From the NCBI GenBank assembly GCA_963752045.1, contig CAVVWN010000008.1, positions 1,510,233 through 1,574,232 of the forward strand: 64,000 bases of DNA. Reading direction: 5' to 3'. Source of the DNA: DATKDF01 sp963752045 (lineage in GTDB: Bacteria > Acidobacteriota > Vicinamibacteria > Vicinamibacterales > SCN-69-37). The stretch's first letter is position 1. Each line of letters begins with the position of its first letter. The position numbers were made by a program, and so were the translations under genes. The notes under the pieces were generated by a model, which saw only the letters and a program-made list of their open reading frames with translations, ran no database searches and was not told where the DNA came from. Below are positions 41,114 through 49,243 of this stretch, one piece after another.

Positions 41114-41908
41114 ATGCCTTCCGATAGATTCAGGGCCAGCCTCTCCCGCGTCCTTTCACTCGGCCCAGGCGGCAGGTCCGGCGGGAGCCCGATCCGCGCG
41201 CGCGTGTGGACGCTCGGCCGCCTGTTGGTCCTGGCGGTGGCCCTCGGCGCGACATTTGGCCTCTTCTTTCTTGGCGCCTTCCGAGTCGCTTCGCGTGCCC
41301 GTGAGGTGGCCGTGCCCGACTTGCGGGGCCAGTCGCTCGCCGAGGCGGCCGCCGCGCTCGGCGACCTCGGCCTCAGCATCCGTGTCGACCCGCTGCGACG
41401 GTCGGACCCGGACGTCCCGGCCGAGCACGTGGCCTGGCAGGAACCCGAGCCGGGCGCCGTCACCCGTCAGCAGCGGTCGGTGCGCGTGCGCGTCAGCGAC
41501 GGACTGCAGGCCCCGGAGATCCCGGATGTCGCCGGACGTCCCGAACGGGCCGTGGATGCCAACCTCGCCGAGGCCGCCATCGACGTCCTGGCCCGGGCTG
41601 AGATCAGGACCCAGGACTATCCGGCGGGCAGCGTCGTCGCGATCGACCCGCCGACCGGCGAGCGGGCATCGGCGGTCAATCTGCTCGTCAACCGCGGGGA
41701 ACAGAGCTCGAGCTACGTCATGCCCGACCTGATCGGCACGTCCGGACGCCAGGCCATCGAGGTGCTCCGCGCGCGCGGGTTCCGTGCGACGATTGTGGCC
41801 GAGCTCATCTACCCCGGCTTGCCGTCCGGCATCGTCATCCGGCAGACTCCGCAGCCCGGATTCCGGTTCACGTTCGGCGAGACGATTTCCCTCGAGGTCA
41901 GCCGGTGA
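41114..41908 (+). CDS. PASTA-domain membrane protein
   Basis: 264 residues: a short basic cytoplasmic start, one membrane segment (about 33-55, LGRLLVLAVALGATFGLFFLGAF), then three PASTA repeats (VAVPDLRGQSLAEAAAALGDLGL; PEIPDVAGRPERAVDANLAEAAIDVLARAEI; VMPDLIGTSGRQAIEVLRARGF), each followed by a D/Q-x-P-G-like turn. PASTA domains bind peptidoglycan fragments, but here there is no kinase or transpeptidase domain. It overlaps rpe by 4 bases. Confidence 0.85.
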   Translation: MPSDRFRASLSRVLSLGPGGRSGGSPIRARVWTLGRLLVLAVALGATFGLFFLGAFRVASRAREVAVPDLRGQSLAEAAAALGDLGLSIRVDPLRRSDPDVPAEHVAWQEPEPGAVTRQQRSVRVRVSDGLQAPEIPDVAGRPERAVDANLAEAAIDVLARAEIRTQDYPAGSVVAIDPPTGERASAVNLLVNRGEQSSSYVMPDLIGTSGRQAIEVLRARGFRATIVAELIYPGLPSGIVIRQTPQPGFRFTFGETISLEVSR

Positions 41909-42571
41909 CGACGCGCATCGCCCCGTCCATTCTCGCGGCAGATTTCGCTCGCCTGGCCGATGCGGCTGCCCTCGTCGAGTCGGCCGGCGCCGACCTGCTG
42001 CACGTCGACGTCATGGACGGGCACTTCGTGCCGAACATCACGATCGGCCCGCCGGTCGTGGCCGCCCTGCGCAAAGTGACGCGCTTGCCCCTCGACGTCC
42101 ACCTGATGATCACCGAGCCGGACCGGTACCTCGAGGCGTTCGTGTCGGCCGGGGCGTCGATGGTGACGGTCCACGTCGAGGTGCTGCCGCACCTGCACCG
42201 CACCCTGAGTCGCATCCGCGAGCTCGGGGCGCAGGCGGGCGTCGCCCTCAATCCCTCGACGCCCGTGGCCTCGATCCGCGACGTGGCGGACCTGCTCGAC
42301 CACGTGCTCGTCATGTCCGTCAACCCGGGGTTCGGGGGACAGTCCTTCATCCGGCGCAGCATCACGAAGGTCGCCGAGACCCGCGCGCTGCTCGACTCGG
42401 CCGGCAGTACGGGCGGCGATCGAAGTGGATGGCGGCGTGGACGAGACGAACGCCGGAGAACTGGTCGACGCCGGCACCACCATCCTCGTGGCCGGCGCCT
42501 TCATCTTCGGCGCCCCTGACCCGGCCGAGGCCCTCGGCCGCTTGCGCCGCTCGGCCGGCGGGATCGCGTAG
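41905..42571 (+). CDS. rpe: ribulose-phosphate 3-epimerase, one frameshift
   Basis: The opening RIAPSILAADFARLADAAALVESAGADLLHVDVMDGHFVPNITIGPPVV carries the metal-binding Asp/His residues, and VLVMSVNPGFGGQSFI follows. The C-terminal EVDGGVDETNAGELVDAGTTILVAGAFIFGAPDPAEALG lies in the +1 frame after an extra base in the GGG near 42411, ending TAG at 42569. The restored protein of about 221 residues is of normal length. Interconverts ribulose-5-P and xylulose-5-P. Confidence 0.88.
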
Positions 42572-42579
42572 CCGCCTCG

Positions 42580-42975
42580 ATGGCCTCATCGGTCACGACC
42601 GTCCGCGTGCGCTATGCCGAAACCGACCGGATGGGCGTCGTCTATTACGCGAACTATCTCGTGTGGTTCGAGGTGGCGCGCGCCGACCTGCTGCGGTCGC
42701 TCGGCTGGACCTATCGCGAGATGGAAGACGCGGGGGTCCTGCTGCCGGTCATCGAGGCCCATTGTCAGTATCGGCGCCCGGCGCGCTACGATGACGAGAT
42801 CGATATTCGGACGGAGGGCCGCGTGAGCTCTCCGGTGCGCATGGAATTCGAGTACGAGGCCGTGCTCAGGAACAGCGGCGAACTGCTCGCGACCGGGCGC
42901 ACGGTGCACGCGGCCATGAGCCCGGAGGGCCGGCTGTGCCGGCTGCCCGATCGGATCAGGACGGTGATGACGTGA
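42580..42975 (+). CDS. acyl-CoA thioesterase of the YbgC/4-HBT hot-dog family
   Basis: 131 residues. VRVRYAETDRMGVVYYANYLVWFEVARADLLRSLGW is the family signature, with the catalytic Asp of the Y/F-x-D-x-D-x-x-G type. Related proteins hydrolyse short-chain or aromatic acyl-CoA and are often near tol-pal genes. Here the neighbours are rpe and a sugar epimerase. The end overlaps the epimerase GTG (GTGA). Confidence 0.88.
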   Translation: MASSVTTVRVRYAETDRMGVVYYANYLVWFEVARADLLRSLGWTYREMEDAGVLLPVIEAHCQYRRPARYDDEIDIRTEGRVSSPVRMEFEYEAVLRNSGELLATGRTVHAAMSPEGRLCRLPDRIRTVMT

Positions 42976-43925
42976 AAGCTCTGGTAACCGGCGCCGCCGG
43001 GTTCATCGGTTCGCACCTGACGGCCTCGCTGCTCGAGGCGGGTGCGACCGTCGTCGGCCTGGACTGCTTCACCGACTACTACGCGCGCGAGATCAAGGAA
43101 CAGAACCTCTCCGCGAACCGGTCGCACCCGGCCTTCACATTCGTCGAGGACGCGCTCGGGACGGCCAACCTCGATGACCTGCTCCTGGGCGTCACGCACG
43201 TCTTCCATCTCGCCGCGCAGGCAGGCGTCCGGCGGAGCTGGGGAGACGAGTTCCGGGTCTACACGGCACTCAACGTCGACGCGACGCAGCGGCTTCTGGA
43301 GGCCATCCGGAAACGCCCGATCGAGCGGCTGGTGTACGCCTCGAGTTCTTCGGTCTACGGCGACGAGGTGCCCATGCCGATGCGCGAGGACGCCGTGCTC
43401 AGGCCGCTCTCGCCCTATGGCGTGACCAAGCTCGCTGCCGAGCACCTCTGCCACCTTTATCACGTAAACTACGGTGTTCCGTCGGTGTCGCTCCGGTACT
43501 TCACGGTCTACGGGCCCCGGCAGCGGCCCGACATGGCCTTCAACCGGTTCATTCGGGCGGCGTTCGAGGGGCGCCCGATTGCGCTCTACGGCGACGGCGA
43601 GCAGACGCGGGACTTCACGTTCGTGGGCGATGCGGTCCGAGCCACCGTGGCTGCCGGCGACCGCGGCCGGCCCGGTGCCGTCTATAACATTGGCGGCGGC
43701 AGCCGGGTGTCGATGAACGCGGTCGTGGGCCTGATCGAGCGGCTGACGGGGCGCGTCCTCGACGTCCGCCGGGAACCGGCGCAGAAGGGCGACATGCGGG
43801 ACACCTTCGCCGACACGTCCCGGGCCCGCGCCGAGCTGGGCTTCGATCCGCGCCACTCCCTCGAAGAGGGACTGGCGGCTGAGTGCGAGTGGATGGCCCG
43901 GCACTTGTCGGCACCATCCCGCTGA
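42972..43925 (+). CDS. NAD-dependent sugar epimerase/dehydratase
   Basis: 317 residues from a GTG that overlaps the thioesterase stop. Rossmann motif GAAGFIG at residues 7-13, the Ser-Tyr-Lys triad (YASSSSVYG, then SPYGVTKLAAEH) and the substrate segment SLRYFTVYGPRQRPDMAFNRFI place it in the extended SDR family, closest in tone to UDP-glucuronate 4-epimerases or UDP-glucose 4-epimerases. The exact substrate cannot be read. Confidence 0.88.
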   Translation: MKALVTGAAGFIGSHLTASLLEAGATVVGLDCFTDYYAREIKEQNLSANRSHPAFTFVEDALGTANLDDLLLGVTHVFHLAAQAGVRRSWGDEFRVYTALNVDATQRLLEAIRKRPIERLVYASSSSVYGDEVPMPMREDAVLRPLSPYGVTKLAAEHLCHLYHVNYGVPSVSLRYFTVYGPRQRPDMAFNRFIRAAFEGRPIALYGDGEQTRDFTFVGDAVRATVAAGDRGRPGAVYNIGGGSRVSMNAVVGLIERLTGRVLDVRREPAQKGDMRDTFADTSRARAELGFDPRHSLEEGLAAECEWMARHLSAPSR

Positions 43926-43930
43926 GGTTT

Positions 43931-44737
43931 ATGAACGACGATTTGCGTATCTCTTCCCGTCGAGCGCTCGCCATTGCGGCGGCGGTCGTCCTGCTTGCGG
44001 CGGCCGGCGCCTGCACGACCCGCATGCCGCTGCCGCCGCCGGGCGCCGTCGATGCGGACCGTTTCCTCTACGAGCGCGGCACCGCCGCGCTCGAGGAACG
44101 TCACTGGCTCGAAGCGCGGGAGTACTTCCGGCGGCTGGTCGACACCTACCCGCAGAGCCAGTTTCGGCCCGATGCGAAACTCGGGATCGGCGACGCCTTC
44201 TTCGGCGAGGATCGGGTCGAATCGAACATCCTGGCCGCCAACGAGTACCGGGAGTTCCTCACCTTCTTCCCGGCCCACCCGCGCGCCGACTACGCCCAGT
44301 TCCGGCTGGCCATGTGCTACGCGCGGCAGGTCCTGGCGCCGCGGCGCGACCAGTCCTCGACGCGCGAGGCGTTGCGCGAAGTGGATCGGTTCCTCGAGAA
44401 CTACCCCACGAGCGGGTACCTGGCCGAAGTCGAGGCGCTCAACCGGGACCTGCGCGACAGGCTCGGCGACTACGAGTTTGCGATCGGTCAGCAGTACTAC
44501 CGCCAGCGCTGGTACACCGGCGCGATGCTGCGGCTCCAGTACATCCTCGAGAACTACCCCGGCTACACGCGCCGGGACCAGGTCTACTTCCTCATCGGCG
44601 AAATGCTGATGCGGGCCAACCAGAAAGACGACGCGCTGACGTGGTACCAGCGGATCGTCGCGGAGTTCACCGAGAGCCGCCACCTCGATGACGCCAGGAA
44701 GCGCATCGAGGAAATCGGCAAACAGGTCACGCGCTGA
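43931..44737 (+). CDS. bamD: outer membrane assembly lipoprotein BamD-like
   Basis: 268 residues from ATG 43931. A signal with a possible lipobox (AAAGAC, Cys near residue 28) is followed by TPR-type helices: FLYERGTAALEERHWLEAREYFRRLVDTYPQSQFRPDAKLGIGDAFF, NEYREFLTFFPAHPRADYAQFRLAMCY, IGQQYYRQRWYTGAMLRLQYILENYPGY. This is the BamD (YfiO) pattern, a scaffold of the BAM complex. The gene runs convergently into pgsA with an 11-base overlap. Confidence 0.88.
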   Translation: MNDDLRISSRRALAIAAAVVLLAAAGACTTRMPLPPPGAVDADRFLYERGTAALEERHWLEAREYFRRLVDTYPQSQFRPDAKLGIGDAFFGEDRVESNILAANEYREFLTFFPAHPRADYAQFRLAMCYARQVLAPRRDQSSTREALREVDRFLENYPTSGYLAEVEALNRDLRDRLGDYEFAIGQQYYRQRWYTGAMLRLQYILENYPGYTRRDQVYFLIGEMLMRANQKDDALTWYQRIVAEFTESRHLDDARKRIEEIGKQVTR

Positions 44738-45353
44738 CGCGCTTGCGGGCCGGCTCGGGCGAGGCCGGATCCGGCTCGGGCGGCACGCGCCCGGCGAGGA
44801 TGTCGTTGAAGCGGCGTGAGTAGTCTATCGCCGAGACGAGCGCCGCGATCGTCGCCACCCAGAGCGCGTAGTGACCGATCACGACGAAGTCCTGCAGGTG
44901 ATACCGGCCGAGGATGAGCACCAGGATGGCCGTGACCTGGGCCACGAGCTTGATCTTGCCCATCGGCGAGGCCGGCATCGAGTGGCCCCGGCCGTGGGCG
45001 ATGCTGCGCAGGACGGTCACGGCGAATTCACGACCGAGAATGACCGCCACCATCCACGCCGGCGCCAGGTCGAGCTGCACGAGCGAAATGAGCGCGGCGG
45101 TGACGAGCAGCTTGTCGGCCAGCGGGTCCATCCACTGGCCGAGACCCGTGACCTGGTGCCGCCGGCGGGCCAGGAACCCGTCGAGCCAGTCGGTGAACGA
45201 GGCGATGCCGAAAATGGCCGCGCCCAGAAGCTGCCAGCTCACGCCGAACAGCTGCCGGCCGTCGGGCTGCGTCAGCAGCACGACCACGAGCAGCGGCACC
45301 AGGAAGATCCGCCCAAGCGTCAGCGCGTTCGGGAGGTTCACCCTTTGCCCCAC
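44727..45353 (-). CDS. pgsA: CDP-diacylglycerol--glycerol-3-phosphate 3-phosphatidyltransferase
   Basis: 208 residues from GTG 45353 (GTG 45341 is an alternative). VNLPNALTLGRIFLVPLLVV is the family opening, and DWLDGFLARRRHQVTGLGQWMDPLADKLL is the complete CDP-alcohol phosphotransferase motif (DG-x2-AR-x8-G-x3-D-x3-D). Several membrane helices follow. It commits CDP-DAG to phosphatidylglycerol. The C-terminus has a Pro/Glu-rich tail. Confidence 0.92.
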   Translation of the reverse strand: MGQRVNLPNALTLGRIFLVPLLVVVLLTQPDGRQLFGVSWQLLGAAIFGIASFTDWLDGFLARRRHQVTGLGQWMDPLADKLLVTAALISLVQLDLAPAWMVAVILGREFAVTVLRSIAHGRGHSMPASPMGKIKLVAQVTAILVLILGRYHLQDFVVIGHYALWVATIAALVSAIDYSRRFNDILAGRVPPEPDPASPEPARKRVSA

Positions 45354-45433
45354 CGAGATTCTACGGAAGTCCCCCTCCAAAGGCCACCCGGCCGTGCCTT
45401 TGGCCTCCCGGCTTGCTAAGATGCCCTGTTGAC

Positions 45434-46498
45434 ATGAAGGCCATCCTCCTCGCCGGTGGCAAAGGCACGCGCCTTCGGCCACTTACGCTCCACACGCCGA
45501 AACCGATCGTCCCCATCTTCGATCGGCCGTTCCTGCAGTACCAGATCGACCTGCTGCGACAGGTGCCGGAAATCGACGAGGTCGTGCTCAGCCTGAACTA
45601 CCAGCCTCGGCGAATCGAGGAGGTCTTCGGCGACGGATCGGATCTGGGCATTCAGCTCCGGTACGTGGTCGAGCCCACGCCGCTCGGCACCGGGGGCGCC
45701 ATCAAGTTCGCGGCCGGCGAACCCCGGCCCCGAGCCCATCGTGGTGTTCAACGGCGACGTCTTCACGGACGTGGATCTGACGGCCGTGCTCGCGCTCCAC
45801 CGAGCCCGCCGCGCCAAAGCCACGATCGTGCTCACGCCGGTCGAAAACCCGTCGGCCTACGGCCTCGTCGAGACCGACGCGAACGGCAACGTGCTGCGCT
45901 TCCTCGAGAAGCCGTCGCCCGACCAGATCGTCTGCGACACGATCAACGCCGGCATCTACGTGCTCGAGCCCGACACGCTTCGACCGCATTCCGGTCGACA
46001 CCGTCTTCTCGATCGAGCGCGGGTATTTCCCGTCGCTCGTCGAAGACGGCGAGACATTCGTCGCCCACGTCTCCCGGGGCTACTGGATCGACATCGGCAC
46101 GCCCGCGAAGTACCGGCAGGCCCACCGCGACATCATGGACGGCCGCTTTGCCGCGCACCCGTTCGCTGGACGGGCCGGCGAGCCGGTCGTTGCGCCGGAT
46201 GCGCGTGTCGAGGACGGCGCCATCATCGAGGGACCGTGCTTCATCGGACCCGAAACGCGTCGTCAAGGCCGGCGCGCGGATCGGCCGGCACAGCGTCATC
46301 GGCCGCAACTGCCACGTCGGCGAGGACGCCGTCGATCGAGGGCGCGATCCTCTGGCCGAACTGCTGGGTCGACAGCGGCGCGCAGGCTCGGCGCCACGAT
46401 CGCCGGGCGGCACTGCCACTTCGGCCGCAACGTCGACGTGGGCGACGGCCGCCCTTCTCGGCGACAAGTCGGTCGTGACCGACTACTCGAGAATGTGA
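45434..46498 (+). CDS. sugar-phosphate nucleotidyltransferase (mannose-1-phosphate guanylyltransferase-like), about six frameshifts
   Basis: The start MKAILLAGGKGTRLRPLTLHTPKPIVPIFDRPFLQY is a textbook nucleotidyltransferase P-loop. Later blocks in rotating frames give PIVVFNGDVFTDVDLTAVLALHRA, AYGLVETDANGNVLRFLEKP, FVAHVSRGYWIDIGTPAKYRQAHRDI, then left-handed beta-helix repeats (VVKAGARIGRHSVIGRNCHVGEDA, LGATIAGRHCHFGRNVDVGD) and LLGDKSVVTDYSRM. Breaks are near 45722-45725, 45979, 46253, 46334, 46385 and 46447, each resolved by dropping one base. Intact length would be about 350. Likely makes GDP-mannose or a similar activated sugar with the phosphomannomutase downstream. Confidence 0.8.
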   Translation: MKAILLAGGKGTRLRPLTLHTPKPIVPIFDRPFLQYQIDLLRQVPEIDEVVLSLNYQPRRIEEVFGDGSDLGIQLRYVVEPTPLGTGGAIKFAAGEPRPRAHRGVQRRRLHGRGSDGRARAPPSPPRQSHDRAHAGRKPVGLRPRRDRRERQRAALPREAVARPDRLRHDQRRHLRARARHASTAFRSTPSSRSSAGISRRSSKTARHSSPTSPGATGSTSARPRSTGRPTATSWTAALPRTRSLDGPASRSLRRMRVSRTAPSSRDRASSDPKRVVKAGARIGRHSVIGRNCHVGEDAVDRGRDPLAELLGRQRRAGSAPRSPGGTATSAATSTWATAALLGDKSVVTDYSRM

Positions 46499-46505
46499 AT
46501 CCGGT

Positions 46506-46533
46506 AATCTGGAATCTGGGATCTGGGATCTGC
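46506..46533 (+). repeat. short ATCTGGG tandem repeat
   Basis: Four near-identical 7-8 base units (AATCTGG, AATCTGGG, ATCTGGG, ATCTG) stand directly before the phosphomannomutase start. It could influence its expression or simply be a microsatellite. Confidence 0.6.
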
Positions 46534-46537
46534 ACGC

Positions 46538-47896
46538 ATGAATCCAGCAATCTTCAAGGCCTACGACGTCCGAGGCATCTATCCGAGCGAGCTGGACGAG
46601 GCCGCCGCGCGGCTCATCGGCCGCGCGTTCGTCGCCTATCTGGGGCGACGCGGATCGCCGTCTCGCGCGACATGCGCGTGTCGTCGCCGGGTCTTGCCGC
46701 CGCGTTCATCGACGGGCGCGACCGAGCAGGGCGCCGACGTCGTCGACTACGGCATGGCCGGCACCGACATGCTGTACTTCGCCGTCGTCCGCGACGGCCT
46801 CGATGGCGGCGCCCAGGTCACCGCGTCGCACAATCCCGAAGGAATACAACGGCATGAAGATGGTCCGGCGCGAGGCGTTCCCGCTCTCGGGCGACGCCGG
46901 CATCGGCGAGATTCGCGACATGGTCGTCGGCGGCTCCATTCCGGCCCCGCCCGGGCCGCCGCGGCCGGGTCGAGACGCGCACCGCTCCTCGACGACTACG
47001 TCGAGAAGGTGATGTCGTTCATCGATCCGTCGGTCATCAAGCCGTTCAACGTCGTGCTCGACGCCGGCAGCGGCATGGCCGGCCTGGTCGCGCCGCAGGC
47101 TCTTCGACCGACTCCCCTGCCGGACGACGCGGCTCTGCTTCGAGATCGACGGCACGTTCCCGAACCACGAGGCCAATCCGCTCATCGAGGAGAACCGGCG
47201 CGACATCGTCGAGCGCGTCGTCGCCGAAGGCGCCGACATCGGCATCGCCTGGGACGGCGACGCCGACCGGTGTTTCTTCATCGACGGCGGCGGCGAGTTC
47301 ATCGCCGGCGACTTCATCACGGCGCTCCTGGCCGAAGCGGCCCTCCTCAAGCAGCCGGGGGAGAAGGTCATCTACGACGTGCGGGCCAGCTACGCGGTCA
47401 AGGACACCGTGGCGCGCACGGCGGCACGGCGCTCATGAACCGCGTCGGCCACGCCTTCATCAAGCGCCGCATGCGCGAGGAGAACGCCATCTTCGGCGGC
47501 GAAGTCACCGGGCACTACTACTTCCGCGACTTCTACTACGCGGACAACGGCTTCATCCCCGCGCTGCTGATCCTCGAGCTGATGTCGCAGAAGGGCCAGA
47601 CGCTGTCGCGAACTGCTGGCGCCGCTCCGCGCGAAGTACTTCATCTCCGGCGAGATCAACACGCGGATGGCCGACATGTCGCTCGTGGCCGCCGCGCCTC
47701 GAGCGAGCTGGCCGCCCGCTACGCGCGACGGCCACACCTACACGCTCGACGGCTTCTCGGTCGAGTTCCCGGACTGGCACTTCAACGTCCGCGCCTCCAA
47801 CACCGAGCCGATGCTGCGCCTGAACCTCGAGGCGCTGACACGCCGATCTCATGGAGCAGAAGCGCGACGAAGTCCTCGACGCTCATCCGGGCCTGA
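46538..47896 (+). CDS. phosphomannomutase/phosphoglucomutase, about a dozen frame changes
   Basis: Pieces in all three frames assemble into one alpha-D-phosphohexomutase: MNPAIFKAYDVRGIYPSELDEAAARLIGRAF, TRIAVSRDMRVSSPGLAAAFIDG, VTASHNP with the phosphoserine, KEYNGMKMV, VLDAGSGMAG, the Mg site IAWDGDADRCFFIDGGGEF, EENAIFGGEVTGHYYFRDFYYADNGF, and FPDWHFNVRASNTEPMLRLNLE. Most changes need one base removed, at least three need one inserted (near 46635, 47415 and 47690). All key motifs are intact, so I take this as poor sequence rather than a decayed gene. About 455 residues intact. Confidence 0.8.
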   Translation: MNPAIFKAYDVRGIYPSELDEAAARLIGRAFVAYLGRRGSPSRATCACRRRVLPPRSSTGATEQGADVVDYGMAGTDMLYFAVVRDGLDGGAQVTASHNPEGIQRHEDGPARGVPALGRRRHRRDSRHGRRRLHSGPARAAAAGSRRAPLLDDYVEKVMSFIDPSVIKPFNVVLDAGSGMAGLVAPQALRPTPLPDDAALLRDRRHVPEPRGQSAHRGEPARHRRARRRRRRRHRHRLGRRRRPVFLHRRRRRVHRRRLHHGAPGRSGPPQAAGGEGHLRRAGQLRGQGHRGAHGGTALMNRVGHAFIKRRMREENAIFGGEVTGHYYFRDFYYADNGFIPALLILELMSQKGQTLSRTAGAAPREVLHLRRDQHADGRHVARGRRASSELAARYARRPHLHARRLLGRVPGLALQRPRLQHRADAAPEPRGADTPISWSRSATKSSTLIRA

Positions 47897-47939
47897 TCGC
47901 ACCTCGGGCCCGGCTCGCACCTTGCGGATCGCCGGACCT

Positions 47940-47965
47940 TCGGACCCGGTCGGACCATCGGACCT
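47940..47965 (+). repeat. TCGGACCN octamer repeats
   Basis: Units TCGGACCC (47940-47947), TCGGACCA (47950-47957) and TCGGACCT (47958-47965) lie between the phosphomannomutase and tRNA-Gly. The same octamer recurs as five perfect-phase units at 51433-51472. Confidence 0.6.
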
Positions 47966-47987
47966 TGATATGATTTCGCCGCGCCGA

Positions 47988-48061
47988 GCGGGCTTAGCAT
48001 AGTGGTAATGCTCTGGCTTCCCAAGCCAGCTAGACGGGTTCGATTCCCGTAGCCCGCTCCA
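47988..48061 (+). tRNA. tRNA-Gly (anticodon CCC)
   Basis: A 74-base gene including an encoded CCA (48059-48061). Acceptor arms GCGGGCT/AGCCCGC pair fully. The anticodon stem CTGGC/GCCAG encloses the loop TTCCCAA with CCC at 48020-48022. The T arm is ACGGG-TTCGATT-CCCGT. It reads GGG codons. Confidence 0.95.
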
Positions 48062-48094
48062 GTGTTCGTCGGCCGATTCGTCCGCCAGCCCGGG

Positions 48095-49243
48095 CTACTT
48101 CGACGAGGCCAGCAGCTCTCCGTACCAGCGGAACCTTCCCTGTTCGTACCCGGCCGCGAGCTCGCGAATCGACTGCGTGAGCGAAGCACTGTTGTAGCCG
48201 GGCTCGATTCTCGTACCGCCGCGGAACGCGCTCCGGACGATGACGGCGGAGTCCGCCGTCGGCACGCGGCCGAGGTTCGCGACAAAGCCACCGAAGCGGC
48301 CGTCGCCGAACAGGTAGAACTCGACATTCGACGCGTAGAGCGCCGTCAGCCGCAGGCCGCGTCGCGACAGGAACGCCCCGGTCGCCGCGACCGCCTTCCG
48401 GCCCGCGAGGTCACCGACGATCGGAATCACGAGATCCCGGGCCTGAAGCGACTTGACGAACGCGAAAGCCGGCTCGGAGGCCATGAAGCTCCGTTCGCGC
48501 CCGCGCCGGTCCCGCTCGAGCAGCAGGTCCCGATACGTCGGGTAGTCCCACTGCGGTGGACGGCCTGCGCTGTTGAACTGCAGCGACAGGCCGTCGGCCA
48601 TGAACCGGCCGTGGAACCGCCGGATTGTGGCGACGTCGGCCTCGCCGAGGGGCACGCCGTATCGCTCGATGATCGCCGCCACGCGCGCGTCGAGGGCGGA
48701 TCTCGCCTCGGGCGTGAGGCGGGGTGCGCGGTCCACGTAGTCGACGAGCGATTGAACGGGTCGATCCGCCCAGCCATCGAGGGGCCGGGGGGCAGCACGA
48801 CCCGTGAGCCAGGTGAGGTACTCGACGCGCGTCCTCGACATCTCGAAGAGCGCCTTGAACAGCAGATGCAGCAGCAGGTTGTCACGCCTGATGTCGACGA
48901 TGACCGCCACTTCCGGACGGCACAGCGCGATGTACGAGAAATTCTGATCCGGCCCGACGCCGATGTAGGCGCCGCCGGGCGCAGCGGCCGCCTCCAGCGC
49001 GTCGGCCACGTGAAGATACGACCGCTCGTTGGAAATGAGATTGTCGGTGTCGAAGTACCCGGCAGGCTCGGAGAGCGCCGCGATGCGCGCGGCAAACGTG
49101 TCGGCCTGGCCGGCCGCTCCTGCGCCGGCGAGCCTCTCCGGCGCGGCGGTGCCCGCAAGAGCAAGCGCGGCCCCGACGGCCACAAGCAGGAGCCGGAGGG
49201 CGGACTGAAGTTCAGTCCGCTCTACTCCACGTCGTCGTCTCAC
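48095..49243 (-). CDS. conserved hypothetical protein, LIC_10091-like
   Basis: 382 residues. After a basic start and a hydrophobic signal-like segment (LLLVAVGAALALAGTAAP) come FDTDNLISNERSYLHVADAL, GGAYIGVGPDQNFSYIALCRPEVAVIVDIRRDNLLLHLLFKALF and FAFVKSLQARDLVIPIVGDLAGRKAVAATGAFL. I recall this pattern from a poorly described family (LIC_10091 type) thought to have a methyltransferase-like fold. No SAM motif is proven. The frame overlaps the VWFA gene by ATGA, but a REP-like palindrome lies inside its first 15 codons, so GTG 49183 may be the real start. Confidence 0.65.
   Translation of the reverse strand: MRRRRGVERTELQSALRLLLVAVGAALALAGTAAPERLAGAGAAGQADTFAARIAALSEPAGYFDTDNLISNERSYLHVADALEAAAAPGGAYIGVGPDQNFSYIALCRPEVAVIVDIRRDNLLLHLLFKALFEMSRTRVEYLTWLTGRAAPRPLDGWADRPVQSLVDYVDRAPRLTPEARSALDARVAAIIERYGVPLGEADVATIRRFHGRFMADGLSLQFNSAGRPPQWDYPTYRDLLLERDRRGRERSFMASEPAFAFVKSLQARDLVIPIVGDLAGRKAVAATGAFLSRRGLRLTALYASNVEFYLFGDGRFGGFVANLGRVPTADSAVIVRSAFRGGTRIEPGYNSASLTQSIRELAAGYEQGRFRWYGELLASSK
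49200..49220. repeat. 21-bp REP-like palindrome
   Basis: GCGGACTGAA (49200-49209) and TTCAGTCCGC (49211-49220) are perfect inverse complements around a single G. It sits in the apparent 5' coding end of the LIC_10091-like gene. Confidence 0.7.

Noticed and set aside
45377..45403. CCAAAGGC/GCCTTTGG inverted repeat between pgsA and the nucleotidyltransferase as a terminator
   Set aside because: The genes diverge here and no T-tract follows on either strand. At most a possible operator.
45434..47896. Programmed +1 frameshifting as explanation for the many extra bases
   Set aside because: There are too many shifts per gene, no shared slippery motif or structure, and some in the opposite direction. 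Sequencing error fits better.
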